A DNA stretch of 15,700 nt from Alphaproteobacteria bacterium (GTDB lineage Bacteria > Pseudomonadota > Alphaproteobacteria > Acetobacterales > Acetobacteraceae). The notes beneath the pieces were generated by a model. The model saw only the letters and a list, made by a program, of their open reading frames with translations. It did not search any database and was not told where the DNA came from. This document shows positions 7,335 through 15,155 of the stretch, piece after piece (the stretch's first letter is position 1; the number at the start of each line of letters is the position of its first letter). The stretch is taken from NCBI GenBank assembly GCA_026225015.1, contig JAMFRY010000126.1, forward strand, positions 1-15,700, read 5' to 3'. The position numbers were made by a program, and so were the translations under genes.

Positions 7335-7808
7335 TCAGCCGTAGGTGATTTTCAGGATCTCGTAGCTGCGGTCTCCGCCCGGCGCGGGGACCGAAACGGT
7401 GTCGCCCACGCGCTTGGCGATCAGCGCCTTGGCCAGCGGCGAGGTAATGGAAAGCCGGGCCTGTTTCACATCCGCCTCATGCATGCCGACAATCTGATAG
7501 GCCACCTCTTTCTCGCTATCCTCGTCGAGGAGCAGAATATTGGCGCCGAATTTCACGGTATCGCCGGAGAGAGAGGACGGGTCGATGACCTCCGCCGCCG
7601 AGGTGATTTCCTCCAGCTCGGCGATGCGGCCCTCGACAAAAGACTGCCGTTCCCGCGCGGCATGGTACTCGGCGTTCTCCGACAAATCGCCATGCGCGCG
7701 CGCCTCGGCGATGGCGCGAATAATCGAGGGCCGTTCCTGCGCTTTCAGCGTCCGCAACTCTTCTTCTAGCGATGCCAGGCCTGGGGCGGTCATGGGGAAC
7801 TTCTGCAC
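7335..7808 (-). CDS. greA: Transcription elongation factor GreA
   Basis: The protein has 157 residues from a GTG at 7808, nearly equal to E. coli GreA (158). It stimulates cleavage of the backtracked transcript in stalled RNA polymerase. The N-terminal coiled coil holds LEEELRTLK and ends with the conserved DLSENAEYHAARERQ (41-55), whose acidic tip residues Asp41 and Glu44 support cleavage. The C-terminal FKBP-like domain contains SPLAKALIAKRVGD and ends in YEILKITYG. GTG at 7808 was preferred to the longer frame to 7859 because GAGGAG lies 5 bases upstream and the length then fits the family. Position after carB and before ilvA suggests an operon; carAB-greA order is common in alphaproteobacteria. 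Confidence 0.93.
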   Translation of the reverse strand: MQKFPMTAPGLASLEEELRTLKAQERPSIIRAIAEARAHGDLSENAEYHAARERQSFVEGRIAELEEITSAAEVIDPSSLSGDTVKFGANILLLDEDSEKEVAYQIVGMHEADVKQARLSITSPLAKALIAKRVGDTVSVPAPGGDRSYEILKITYG

Positions 7809-7832
7809 TTCATCTCCTCGGCCAAAGCCCAA

Positions 7833-7850
7833 GCCGGCAGGGCCGCCGGC
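7833..7850. repeat. GC-rich hairpin in the carB-greA spacer
   Basis: GCCGGC at 7833-7838 and GCCGGC at 7845-7850 form a perfect 6-bp stem with a 6-base loop, 25 bases upstream of the greA start. No T-tract follows on the coding strand, so it is not a normal terminator. It may slow polymerase or shape the transcript between carB and greA. Confidence 0.35.
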
Positions 7851-7918
7851 GGGGCTCACGGTTAAAATACAAGAACGGCGCCCAGCAAGCCCGAAGGGGC
7901 CTCCCAGGAGTGCTAAGC

Positions 7919-10900
7919 CTAGAACGGTTGGGCAAAATACGACTGAAGCGGCGCGACTTCAAGTGTGCCCGAAATCAGGGCGGCAATGGCATGGGCGGTG
8001 GCGCGAGCGGCGGCGATGGTGGTGAAATTGGGCACGCCATGGGTAAGCGCGCTGCGCCGAATGTCAAAACTATCCGCCACGGATTGCGCGCCATGGGCGG
8101 TGTTGATGACCAGCTGGATCTCACCGGAGCGGATGGCGTCCACGCAATGCGGCCTTCCTTCCAGCACCTTGTTGACCGATTTAACCGCAATGCCGGCCTG
8201 CGCCAGCCGTGCCGCGGTGCCGCGGGTGGCGAGGATCGAAAACCCCATCTCCGAGAGCCGGCGCGCGACCGGTACAATCGCCTCCTTGTCGGATTCCTTC
8301 ACCGAGAGGAAGGCGGTGCCGGCAAGCGGCAGTTTCACCCCGGCGCCGAGCTGCGCCTTGGCGAAGGCGCGGGCAAAATTGGTATCCAGCCCCATCACCT
8401 CGCCGGTGGATTTCATCTCCGGCCCCAGCAGCGTGTCCACATTGGGGAATCGGGCGAAGGGGAAAACCGCTTCCTTCACCGCAACATGGGCGCGCGTGAT
8501 GGAATCATCGAGGTTGAAGGAGGATAGTTTTTCGCCGGCCATCACGCGGGCGCCGATCTTGGCCACCGGCACGCCGGTTGCCTTGGCGACGAAGGGCACC
8601 GTGCGGGAGGCGCGCGGATTAACCTCCAGCACATAGATCAGCTCGTTCTGAATGGCGTATTGCACGTTCATCAACCCGACGACGCCCAGCGCCTTGGCCA
8701 TCGCCTCGGTCTCTGCCCGCAATTCCGCGACAATGGCCGGCGAGAGCGAATAAGGCGGGATCGAGCAGGCGGAATCACCGGAATGGATGCCGGCCTCCTC
8801 GATATGCTCCATCACGCCGGCCACATACACGGTCTCCCCGTCGCAGATGCAGTCCACATCCACTTCCGAGGCCTCGTTGAGGTAGCGGTCGATCAGCACC
8901 GGATTATCGCCGGAAACGCGCACCGCCTCGCGGATATAGCGCGTGAGTCCGGCGCGATCATACACAATTTCCATGGCCCGGCCGCCCAGCACGTAAGAGG
9001 GGCGGATGATGACCGGGTAGCCGATGCGCTCAGCGATGGCCTCAGCCTGTTCGCCGGAGCGAGCGATGCCGTTATCGGGCTGGCGCAGCCCCAGTTTCTG
9101 CAACAGCACCTGAAAGCGCTCGCGGTCCTCGGCCACGTCGATGGCATCCGCCGAGGTGCCAAGGATGGGGATATTGGCTTCCTCCAGCGCCTGGCTGAGT
9201 TTCAGCGGGGTCTGCCCGCCATATTGCACGATACAGCCGAGCAGCTTGCCGTTCTGCTGCTCGCGACGGATCAGGGCGATCACATCTTCGGCGAAGAGCG
9301 GCTCAAAATACAGCCGGTCGGAAGTATCGTAATCGGTCGAGACCGTTTCGGGATTGCAATTGACCATGATCGTCTCATAGCCGGCATCGCGCAGCGCATA
9401 GGCGGCATGGACGCAGCAATAATCGAACTCAATGCCCTGGCCGATGCGGTTCGGGCCGCCGCCGAGGATGATGATCTTGGTCCGATCCGTGGGGTTGGCC
9501 TCGCAAACCGGCATGCCGTATGCGCCCTCATAGGTGCCATACATATAGGCGGTGGCGGAGGCGAATTCGCCGGCGGAAGTGTCGATGCGCTTATACACCG
9601 GCACCACGCCGAGTTTTTCCCTCGCCGCGGTGATGGCGGATTCCTTTTGGCCGCTTAGTTCCGCTAATCGCTTATCGGCGAATCCTAGCGATTTGAGTTT
9701 GCGGAGAGAAAAAGCGTCGCGCGGGACGCCGTTTTTGCGAACCTCGTTTTCGGCGGCGATAATGCCTTCCATCTGGCGCAGGTACCAGGGGTCGAACTTG
9801 CAGGCCTCATGGATTTCCTCAACGCTCAACCCGGCGCGCAAAGCCTGGGCGGCGATCAGCAGGCGATCCGGGCGCGGGGTGGAAAGGGCTGCGCGGAACG
9901 CATCCGCGGTGCCATCGCCCGGCGCTTCGATTTCATCAAGTCCGGAGAGGCCGGTTTCCAAACTGCGCAAACCTTTCTGCAACGCCTCCGCAAAGTTGCG
10001 GCCAATCGCCATGGCCTCGCCGACGGATTTCATCGAAGTGGAAAGCAGCGCCGGCGTGCCGGGGAATTTCTCGAAGGTGAAGCGCGGAATTTTGATCACC
10101 ACATAATCGATGCTGGGCTCGAAACTGGCGGGCGTGGATCGGGTGATGTCGTTTTTCAGCTCATCCAGCGTGTAGCCTACCGCCAGCTTGGCCGCGATTC
10201 TGGCGATCGGAAAGCCGGTCGCCTTTGAAGCGAGTGCTGAGGAGCGGGAGACGCGCGGATTCATCTCGATGATGACCATGCGGCCATCCTTGGGATTGAT
10301 GCCGAACTGCACATTGGAGCCGCCGGTATCGACGCCGATTTTGCGCAAACACGCAATCGAGGCGTCGCGCAGAATCTGGTATTCCTTATCGGTCAGCGTG
10401 AGGGCAGGGGCGACGGTAATGGAATCCCCGGTATGCACGCCCATCGGGTCGATATTCTCGATCGCGCAGATGATGATGCAATTATCGGCGCAATCGCGCA
10501 CCACCTCCATCTCATATTCTTTCCAGCCAAGCACGCTTTCCTCGACCAGCACCTCGTTGGTGGGCGAAGCCTCAATGCCGCCCAACGCAATTTCAAAAAA
10601 CTCCTCGCGGTTATAGGCAATGCCGCCGCCGGTACCCCCCAGCGTGAAGGAGGGCCGGATGACGGCGGGCAGGCCGATTTCCGCGAGCGCCTCGTTCAGT
10701 TCCGCGCGATCATGGGCGATGGCGCTCTTCGGCCCGGCAATGCCGATTTCGCGCATCGCATCGCGGAATTTCAGCCGGTCCTCCGCCCGGTCGATCACCT
10801 CGGCCTTGGCCCCGATCAACTCCACGCCGAGGCGCTCCAACACGCCGGATTTGGCCAGCGACATGGCGGTGTTGAGCGCGGTCTGGCCGCCCATGGTGGG

Positions 10901-11161
10901 CAATAACGCATCCGGTTTTTCACGGAGCAGAATTTTTTCCACCATCTCCGGCGTGATCGGCTCAATATAGGTGGCATCCGCCAGCGACGGGTCGGTCATG
11001 ATCGTCGCGGGATTGGAATTGACCAGGATGACGCGATAACCCTCCTCCCGCAGCGCCTTGCATGCCTGCGCCCCGGAATAGTCAAACTCGCAGGCCTGGC
11101 CAATGACGATCGGGCCGGCGCCGATGATCATGATGCTCTTTATGTCGGTACGCTTTGGCAT
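7919..11161 (-). CDS. carB: Carbamoyl phosphate synthase large subunit
   Basis: At 1080 residues it is the normal length (E. coli 1073). It joins ammonia from CarA with bicarbonate and two ATP to give carbamoyl phosphate for pyrimidines and arginine. Two ATP-grasp halves are visible: the first begins IMIIGAGPIVIGQACEFDYSG and includes PSFTLGGTGGGIAYN and EMNPRVSRSSALASKATG. The second begins near residue 560 with IIILGGGPNRIGQGIEFDY and includes PSYVLGGRAMEIVYD and EVNPRASRTVPFVAKATG. An oligomerisation segment separates them, and the last 140 residues are the MGS-like allosteric domain (FLSVKESDKEAIVPVARRL; LVINTAHGA). The ATG at 11161 has no strong ribosome site. It lies 112 bases after carA. 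Confidence 0.96.
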   Translation of the reverse strand: MPKRTDIKSIMIIGAGPIVIGQACEFDYSGAQACKALREEGYRVILVNSNPATIMTDPSLADATYIEPITPEMVEKILLREKPDALLPTMGGQTALNTAMSLAKSGVLERLGVELIGAKAEVIDRAEDRLKFRDAMREIGIAGPKSAIAHDRAELNEALAEIGLPAVIRPSFTLGGTGGGIAYNREEFFEIALGGIEASPTNEVLVEESVLGWKEYEMEVVRDCADNCIIICAIENIDPMGVHTGDSITVAPALTLTDKEYQILRDASIACLRKIGVDTGGSNVQFGINPKDGRMVIIEMNPRVSRSSALASKATGFPIARIAAKLAVGYTLDELKNDITRSTPASFEPSIDYVVIKIPRFTFEKFPGTPALLSTSMKSVGEAMAIGRNFAEALQKGLRSLETGLSGLDEIEAPGDGTADAFRAALSTPRPDRLLIAAQALRAGLSVEEIHEACKFDPWYLRQMEGIIAAENEVRKNGVPRDAFSLRKLKSLGFADKRLAELSGQKESAITAAREKLGVVPVYKRIDTSAGEFASATAYMYGTYEGAYGMPVCEANPTDRTKIIILGGGPNRIGQGIEFDYCCVHAAYALRDAGYETIMVNCNPETVSTDYDTSDRLYFEPLFAEDVIALIRREQQNGKLLGCIVQYGGQTPLKLSQALEEANIPILGTSADAIDVAEDRERFQVLLQKLGLRQPDNGIARSGEQAEAIAERIGYPVIIRPSYVLGGRAMEIVYDRAGLTRYIREAVRVSGDNPVLIDRYLNEASEVDVDCICDGETVYVAGVMEHIEEAGIHSGDSACSIPPYSLSPAIVAELRAETEAMAKALGVVGLMNVQYAIQNELIYVLEVNPRASRTVPFVAKATGVPVAKIGARVMAGEKLSSFNLDDSITRAHVAVKEAVFPFARFPNVDTLLGPEMKSTGEVMGLDTNFARAFAKAQLGAGVKLPLAGTAFLSVKESDKEAIVPVARRLSEMGFSILATRGTAARLAQAGIAVKSVNKVLEGRPHCVDAIRSGEIQLVINTAHGAQSVADSFDIRRSALTHGVPNFTTIAAARATAHAIAALISGTLEVAPLQSYFAQPF

Positions 11162-11184
11162 TTAAAATCCAATCAAAGAAGAGC

Positions 11185-11197
11185 AGGGCACTGCCCT
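11185..11197. repeat. 13-bp palindrome upstream of carB
   Basis: AGGGCACTGCCCT is a perfect dyad around a central C, 24 bases before the carB start. It could be a small operator or an mRNA hairpin. Evidence is only its symmetry. Confidence 0.3.
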
Positions 11198-11210
11198 CCA
11201 ATCGTCCAAC

Positions 11211-11244
11211 GTCATCCCCCGCGAAGGCGGGGGATCCACGACTT
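11211..11244. repeat. GAAG-loop hairpin repeat, family B copy 2
   Basis: A perfect 9-bp stem ATCCCCCGC closes a GAAG loop, followed by CCACGACTT, in the spacer between carA and carB. In the transcript direction no T-run follows, so read-through to carB is expected. Such hairpins inside an operon may tune stability of the two halves of the mRNA. Confidence 0.7.
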
Positions 11245-11273
11245 CCTAACAACACACGGGAAGCACAAGCGTC

Positions 11274-12599
11274 TCACCCCATCATCTCCACAAACCGCCC
11301 AAACAAATAGGAAGAATCCGAAGGCCCAGGCGAAGCCTCAGGATGGTACTGCACCGAAAAAACCCGCTTCGCCTTACATTCAATGCCCTCATTAGAACCA
11401 TCGAACAGGCTGACATGAGTGACTTCCACGCCTTCAGGCAGCGACGCCTCATCCACCGCAAACCCATGATTTTGCGAGGTGATTTCTACACGGCCCGTCA
11501 CAAGGTCCTTCACCGGCTGATTGGCGCCGCGATGCCCCCGCGCGAGTTTATAGGTTTTCGCGCCCAGCGCATGCGCCAGCAATTGATGCCCGAGACAAAT
11601 GCCAAAAATCGGCACGCCGGCCTCGATCACGCCCCGAATCGCCGGCACCGCATAAGCAGCCGTAGCAGCCGGATCACCGGGGCCGTTGGAGAGAAACACG
11701 CCATCCGGCTCGTGCCGCAGAATATCCTCGGCCGTCGCACTGGCCGGCACCACGATCACGCGGCAGCCAGCACTCGCCAGGCTGCGCAGAATATTGCGCT
11801 TTGCCCCATAATCAACGGCAACCACAATGCGCCTGGCCTCGGTCTCGGCGAAGCCGCCTTCCAAGCGCCAAAGCCCGCCGGTCCATTCATAGCTCTGCCG
11901 GCAGGAAACCTCGGCGGCCAGGTCCATGCCATCCAGCCCCGGCCAGCCAGCGGCCTGCGCCACCAAAGCCGCAATGTCGAATTTCTGGTCCGCCGGATAA
12001 GCCAGCAATGCGTTCGGCGCGCCGAGATCACGGATCGCCAAGGTCAGCGCCCGCGTATCCACCCCGGAAATCCCCGGCACGTTTTGTTTCCTGAGCCAGG
12101 AATCCAGCGATTCCGTCGCCCGCCAGTTGGACGGCGCCGAAATGTCTTCCTTGGTGACCAGCCCGCGCGCGGCGATATTGGCGGCCTCGATATCCTCCGC
12201 ATTGGCGCCCACATTGCCGATATGCGGAAAGGTAAAGGTGATGATTTGCCCGGCAAAGGACGGGTCGGTAAGGGTCTCCTGATAGCCCGTCATGCCGGTG
12301 GAGAAACACAATTCAGCGGGCTGGCTCACCCCAAAAGCCCCAAATCCCCGCCCCCAGAACACGCTGCCATCCGCCAGCACCAAAGCCGCCGTGGCGCCCA
12401 TGGGCACATCCGTCTCGGCCGCCGGGGCAAGCTCTTCCATCGAAAGCCCGGTTGCTGCCATAATGGCGGGCCAATGGCGCGAGGGGATGGCGTTGGAGGT
12501 CCGCCATTTGCGGATGGCCTCGGTAGAAACGCCGGTCAGTCGCGCGGCTTCATCCGGGCCGCCGAGGCGGTCGATCAGCTCTGAGATGGATATTGGCAT
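11274..12599 (-). CDS. carA: Carbamoyl phosphate synthase small subunit with an N-terminal HTH-like extension
   Basis: The CarA part begins at Met67 (GATAALVLADGSVFWG) and is complete at 375 residues. Its class I glutamine amidotransferase domain has the nucleophile Cys335 in FGICLGHQ and the His419/Glu421 pair in YHPEASPG; it releases ammonia from glutamine for CarB. In front, residues 1-66 form an extra domain (ISELIDRLGGPDEAARLTGVSTEAIRKWRTSNAIPSRHW), which looks like a small Cro/YdaS-type helix-turn-helix: AA-LTGVS--AI-KW---N-IP. The ATG at 12599 is preferred: no Shine-Dalgarno precedes Met67 (GTG CCC ATG GGC context), and the extension is one unbroken frame. No Shine-Dalgarno lies within 15 bases of 12599 either, matching a predicted leaderless start. 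I recall NCBI using the name carph-isopro for a small HTH-like domain, possibly because of such fusions; this memory is not checked. Confidence 0.93.
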   Translation of the reverse strand: MPISISELIDRLGGPDEAARLTGVSTEAIRKWRTSNAIPSRHWPAIMAATGLSMEELAPAAETDVPMGATAALVLADGSVFWGRGFGAFGVSQPAELCFSTGMTGYQETLTDPSFAGQIITFTFPHIGNVGANAEDIEAANIAARGLVTKEDISAPSNWRATESLDSWLRKQNVPGISGVDTRALTLAIRDLGAPNALLAYPADQKFDIAALVAQAAGWPGLDGMDLAAEVSCRQSYEWTGGLWRLEGGFAETEARRIVVAVDYGAKRNILRSLASAGCRVIVVPASATAEDILRHEPDGVFLSNGPGDPAATAAYAVPAIRGVIEAGVPIFGICLGHQLLAHALGAKTYKLARGHRGANQPVKDLVTGRVEITSQNHGFAVDEASLPEGVEVTHVSLFDGSNEGIECKAKRVFSVQYHPEASPGPSDSSYLFGRFVEMMG

Positions 12600-12605
12600 G
12601 AAAAT

Positions 12606-12634
12606 GGTCTACCGGAATTTTTCTCCGCTATCAA
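12606..12634 (-). promoter_or_regulatory. Candidate carA promoter giving a leaderless start
   Basis: Read leftward, a good -35 TTGATA (12629-12634, 5 of 6 consensus) and a weak -10 TAGACC (12606-12611, 3 of 6) are 17 bases apart. Seven bases past the -10 is 12599, the A of the carA ATG. The missing ribosome site fits a leaderless mRNA. The weak -10 makes this tentative. Confidence 0.4.
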
Positions 12635-12665
12635 CGCTCTAAGATTATCTACGGAAATTTCTTCC
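12608..12665. promoter_or_regulatory. Twin operator-like motifs between carA and yqeY
   Basis: TCTACCGGAATTTTTCTCC at 12608-12626 and TCTACGGAAATTTCTTCC at 12648-12665 match closely (one gap), are in the same orientation and are 40 bases apart, near four helical turns. Each contains a short dyad: CGGA-N7-TCCG in the first and GGAA-N5-TTCC in the second. The first covers the predicted carA -10 and spacer. The second lies just before the yqeY ribosome site. The HTH of CarA is a natural candidate to bind them, but this is inference. Confidence 0.45.
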
Positions 12666-12681
12666 AAAAGGACGAACATAG

Positions 12682-13137
12682 ATGCCCCTCCGCGAAGACC
12701 TGACCGCCGCCGTCAAAGCCTCGATGCTGGCCCGCAATGCCGAACGCACTTCCACGTTGCGTATGATCCAGGCAAAATTGAAGGATGCCGACATCGCCGC
12801 CCGCCCGAAAGGCATCACCGCCATTCCCGATGACGAGATCAGCGCCCTGCTGCGCGGCATGATCAAGTCCCGGCGCGACGCGGTGGTGCTGTATCGGCAG
12901 GGCAAGCGGGAAGAGCTGGCTGCGAAGGAAGAGGCGGAAATCACTGTTATTGAAGAATTTCTACCAAAAACCCTTGCGGGCGAAGCACTGGAAGCCGCGA
13001 TCAAACAGGCCATCGCCGAAACCGGCGCCGGCTCGCCCAAGGAGATGGGCAAGGTGATCGGCGCGCTGAAAGCCAAACATGGCGCGGCGTTAGACATGTC
13101 CGTTGCCTCCGCGGCGGTAAAGGCGGCACTCGGCTAA
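12682..13137 (+). CDS. GatB/YqeY domain-containing protein
   Basis: The 151-residue protein has the YqeY family layout: MPLREDLTAAVKASMLARNAERTSTLRMIQA near the N-terminus, then a helical tail domain with EEAEITVIEEFLPK (83-96), and GSPKEMGKVIGALKAKHG. It resembles the C-terminal tail of the GatB amidotransferase subunit, which binds tRNA, but it is a stand-alone protein of unclear role. AGGA lies about 10 bases before the ATG. It ends one base before dnaG, so the two genes are co-transcribed and probably translationally coupled. It is divergent from carA. Confidence 0.9.
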   Translation: MPLREDLTAAVKASMLARNAERTSTLRMIQAKLKDADIAARPKGITAIPDDEISALLRGMIKSRRDAVVLYRQGKREELAAKEEAEITVIEEFLPKTLAGEALEAAIKQAIAETGAGSPKEMGKVIGALKAKHGAALDMSVASAAVKAALG

Positions 13138-13138
13138 A

Positions 13139-14944
13139 ATGTCGCTGCCGCCGAATTTTCTCGACGAATTACGCGCCCGCACTCCGCTCCCGGCCCTGAT
13201 CGGGCGCAGTGTGCGGCTGCTGCGCTCGGGCCGCGAGCACAAAGGCTGCTGCCCGTTTCACGGCGAAAAAACCCCCTCTTTCTACGTCTATGACGATCAT
13301 TTCCACTGCTTCGGCTGCGGCGAGCATGGCGACGCCATCACCTTTGTCATGAAGTCGCAGGGCCTGGCATTCATGGAGGCGATCCAGAGCCTGGCCGCCG
13401 AAGCCGGGCTGGACGTGCCGAAAGCAACTCCAGCCGAGGCCGAGCGGGAAGCCAAACGCGCCAGCCTGCAGGAGGTGCTCGCCGCCGCCGCGCGGGTCTA
13501 TCAGGCCTGGCTGTTCGCGCCTGAGGGTGCCGCCGGGCTGGAATATCTGCGCAAACGCGGCCTTTCCGATGCGACGGTGAAAAAATTCGGGCTGGGTTGG
13601 TCGGGCGAGGGCAGGGGCGCGCTTTCCCAGGCCCTCAAGCGGCACAATATCGGCACGGACCAGCTCATCGAAGCGGGATTAATGAAACAGGGCGATTACG
13701 GCCCGGTGGACATGTTCTTCTCGCGCGTGATGTTCCCGATCCAGGACCGCCGCGGCGCGATTTTGAGCTTTTCCGGCCGGATTCTCGGCGATGGCGTCCC
13801 GAAATACGTCAACGGCCCGGAAACCCCGGTTTTTTCCAAGCGCCGCTCGCTCTACGGCGTCAATTTCGCGCGCGAGGCGGCGCGGAGCGGAAATCAGGTC
13901 ATCATCGTCGAGGGCCAGATGGATGTGATCGCGCTCAGCGCAGCCGGTTTCGGCGGCGCCGTCGCCCCTTTGGGAACCGCGCTGACGGAGGAGCAACTGG
14001 CCGAAATATGGCGGCTCTCGCCGGAGCCGGTGGTGTGCTTCGATGCCGACACCGCCGGCAGGCGCGCCGCCTTGCGGGCCGTGGATCTCGCCTTAAGCGG
14101 CTTGGCGCCGGACCGCTCGCTCAAATTCCTGCGCCTGCCGGACAAGCAAGACCCAGACAGCCTGATCCGCGCGCAGGGCGCCGCCGCCTTCGCCGCCCAG
14201 CTTGCCGCGGCGCAACCGATCTCGGCGGTGCTCTACGACATGCTGGCCGAGGGCGCCAATCGCGAAACCCCGGAGGGCCGCGCGGCGTTTCGCAAAAAAC
14301 TGCTGGAAGTGGCCGAGCGCATCTCCGACAAAGCGCTCGCCAGCGAGTATCGCGGCGTGCTGCTGGATCGATTTTTCGGCGAGCGCGGCCGGGGAGGCAA
14401 ACCCAGAAACGGCCAAGCGTTTTCCAAGTTTCCTGCACCTAAAACCCAGCAAAAACTGGCCCGCCCGCCAATCGATCCCGCCGCTGCCGATACCGAACGC
14501 GGCCGCATCCTCACCGCCATTCTCCTTGCGCATCCGGCTTTATTGCCCAGCGTCGAGGAAGCCTATGCCTTAATCGACCTGTCCCCCGATTGCATGCGGC
14601 TGCGGCAGGCTTTTGCGCAATTCCACGCAAGCCACGAAATCCTCAACCCCGAAACCCTGCAAACCCATCTGCGCGATTCCGGCCTAGCTGATGATCTCGC
14701 GCAACTCCTGGCGATCCTGCCGGCTTCTGCCGCGCCGGGGGCAAGCCTGGCGGAGGCGGCGCAATGCTGGTGGCATTTTTTCAGCCTGATGCGCGCCAGC
14801 CTGAACAGATTGCGCGAGCAACGCGACGACCAGCACAGCCGCCATGGCGAAAGCCCCGATGACCCGGAGATCTGGCAGCGACTCATCCGCATCAACGCCG
14901 CGCTCAAACGCGCCGAAGAGGGCGAGCGCGAGGGGGACAGTTAA
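13139..14944 (+). CDS. dnaG: DNA primase
   Basis: This 601-residue primase makes RNA primers at the replication fork. The CHC2 zinc finger at 38-60 has C38-P-F-H41 and C57-F-G-C60. The RNA polymerase core follows, with ILSFSGRILGDGVPKYVNGPETPVFSKRRSLYG (208-240). The TOPRIM domain includes the catalytic Glu258 in IIVEGQMDVIAL and FDADTAGRRAA with Asp301/Asp303, and PDKQDPDSLIR. A Gly/Arg/Lys/Pro-rich linker (about 415-445) leads to the C-terminal helicase-binding region. The length is close to alphaproteobacterial DnaG. The gap to yqeY is one base; rpoD follows after 564 bases, a conserved order of the macromolecular synthesis operon. Confidence 0.96.
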   Translation: MSLPPNFLDELRARTPLPALIGRSVRLLRSGREHKGCCPFHGEKTPSFYVYDDHFHCFGCGEHGDAITFVMKSQGLAFMEAIQSLAAEAGLDVPKATPAEAEREAKRASLQEVLAAAARVYQAWLFAPEGAAGLEYLRKRGLSDATVKKFGLGWSGEGRGALSQALKRHNIGTDQLIEAGLMKQGDYGPVDMFFSRVMFPIQDRRGAILSFSGRILGDGVPKYVNGPETPVFSKRRSLYGVNFAREAARSGNQVIIVEGQMDVIALSAAGFGGAVAPLGTALTEEQLAEIWRLSPEPVVCFDADTAGRRAALRAVDLALSGLAPDRSLKFLRLPDKQDPDSLIRAQGAAAFAAQLAAAQPISAVLYDMLAEGANRETPEGRAAFRKKLLEVAERISDKALASEYRGVLLDRFFGERGRGGKPRNGQAFSKFPAPKTQQKLARPPIDPAAADTERGRILTAILLAHPALLPSVEEAYALIDLSPDCMRLRQAFAQFHASHEILNPETLQTHLRDSGLADDLAQLLAILPASAAPGASLAEAAQCWWHFFSLMRASLNRLREQRDDQHSRHGESPDDPEIWQRLIRINAALKRAEEGEREGDS

Positions 14945-15007
14945 GTATTTGCATTTTATGGGTTAATACCGACCAGCTTAGGTTTGGTTCTCCAGCCCCT
15001 CAACCCA

Positions 15008-15040
15008 GTCATCCCCCGCGAAGGCGGGGATCCACGACTT
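15008..15040. repeat. GAAG-loop hairpin repeat, family B copy 3
   Basis: ATCCCCCGC and GCGGGGAT pair with one bulged C around a GAAG loop, followed by TCCACGACTT. It lies 63 bases after the dnaG stop and could reduce read-through or protect the dnaG mRNA 3' end. No T-tract directly follows the stem. Confidence 0.7.
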
Positions 15041-15155
15041 TTCCGCAATGCAACTCAAGAACGGACAACCCGCGCGCCGCCGTAAACTGCCTTTTCTTTA
15101 TTTCACAACTGTCATGAAACCCTTGACTTAGCCCCCCCGCTCACTCACTTACACG

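Noticed and set aside
5942..7348. 468-codon rightward open frame opposite ilvA
   Set aside because: It is antisense to the clearly conserved threonine deaminase and its translation is rich in Arg, His and Gln without domain motifs, as expected from the complement of GC-rich coding DNA.
7877..7918. Terminator after carB
   Set aside because: A short GGCCCC/GGGCTT hairpin exists, but no T-run follows in the leftward direction, and greA follows in the same orientation.
8660..9658. 332-codon rightward open frame opposite carB
   Set aside because: Same reason: a shadow of the highly conserved CarB frame, with no protein features.
11343..12584. 413-codon rightward open frame opposite carA
   Set aside because: It mirrors carA codon positions and has no recognisable domains; carA on the other strand is unambiguous.
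15123..15153. Strong sigma-70 or heat-shock promoter at TTGACT
   Set aside because: The -35-like hexamer is good, but no reasonable -10 occurs at 16-19 bases, and the heat-shock consensus is not matched; left as a remark only.
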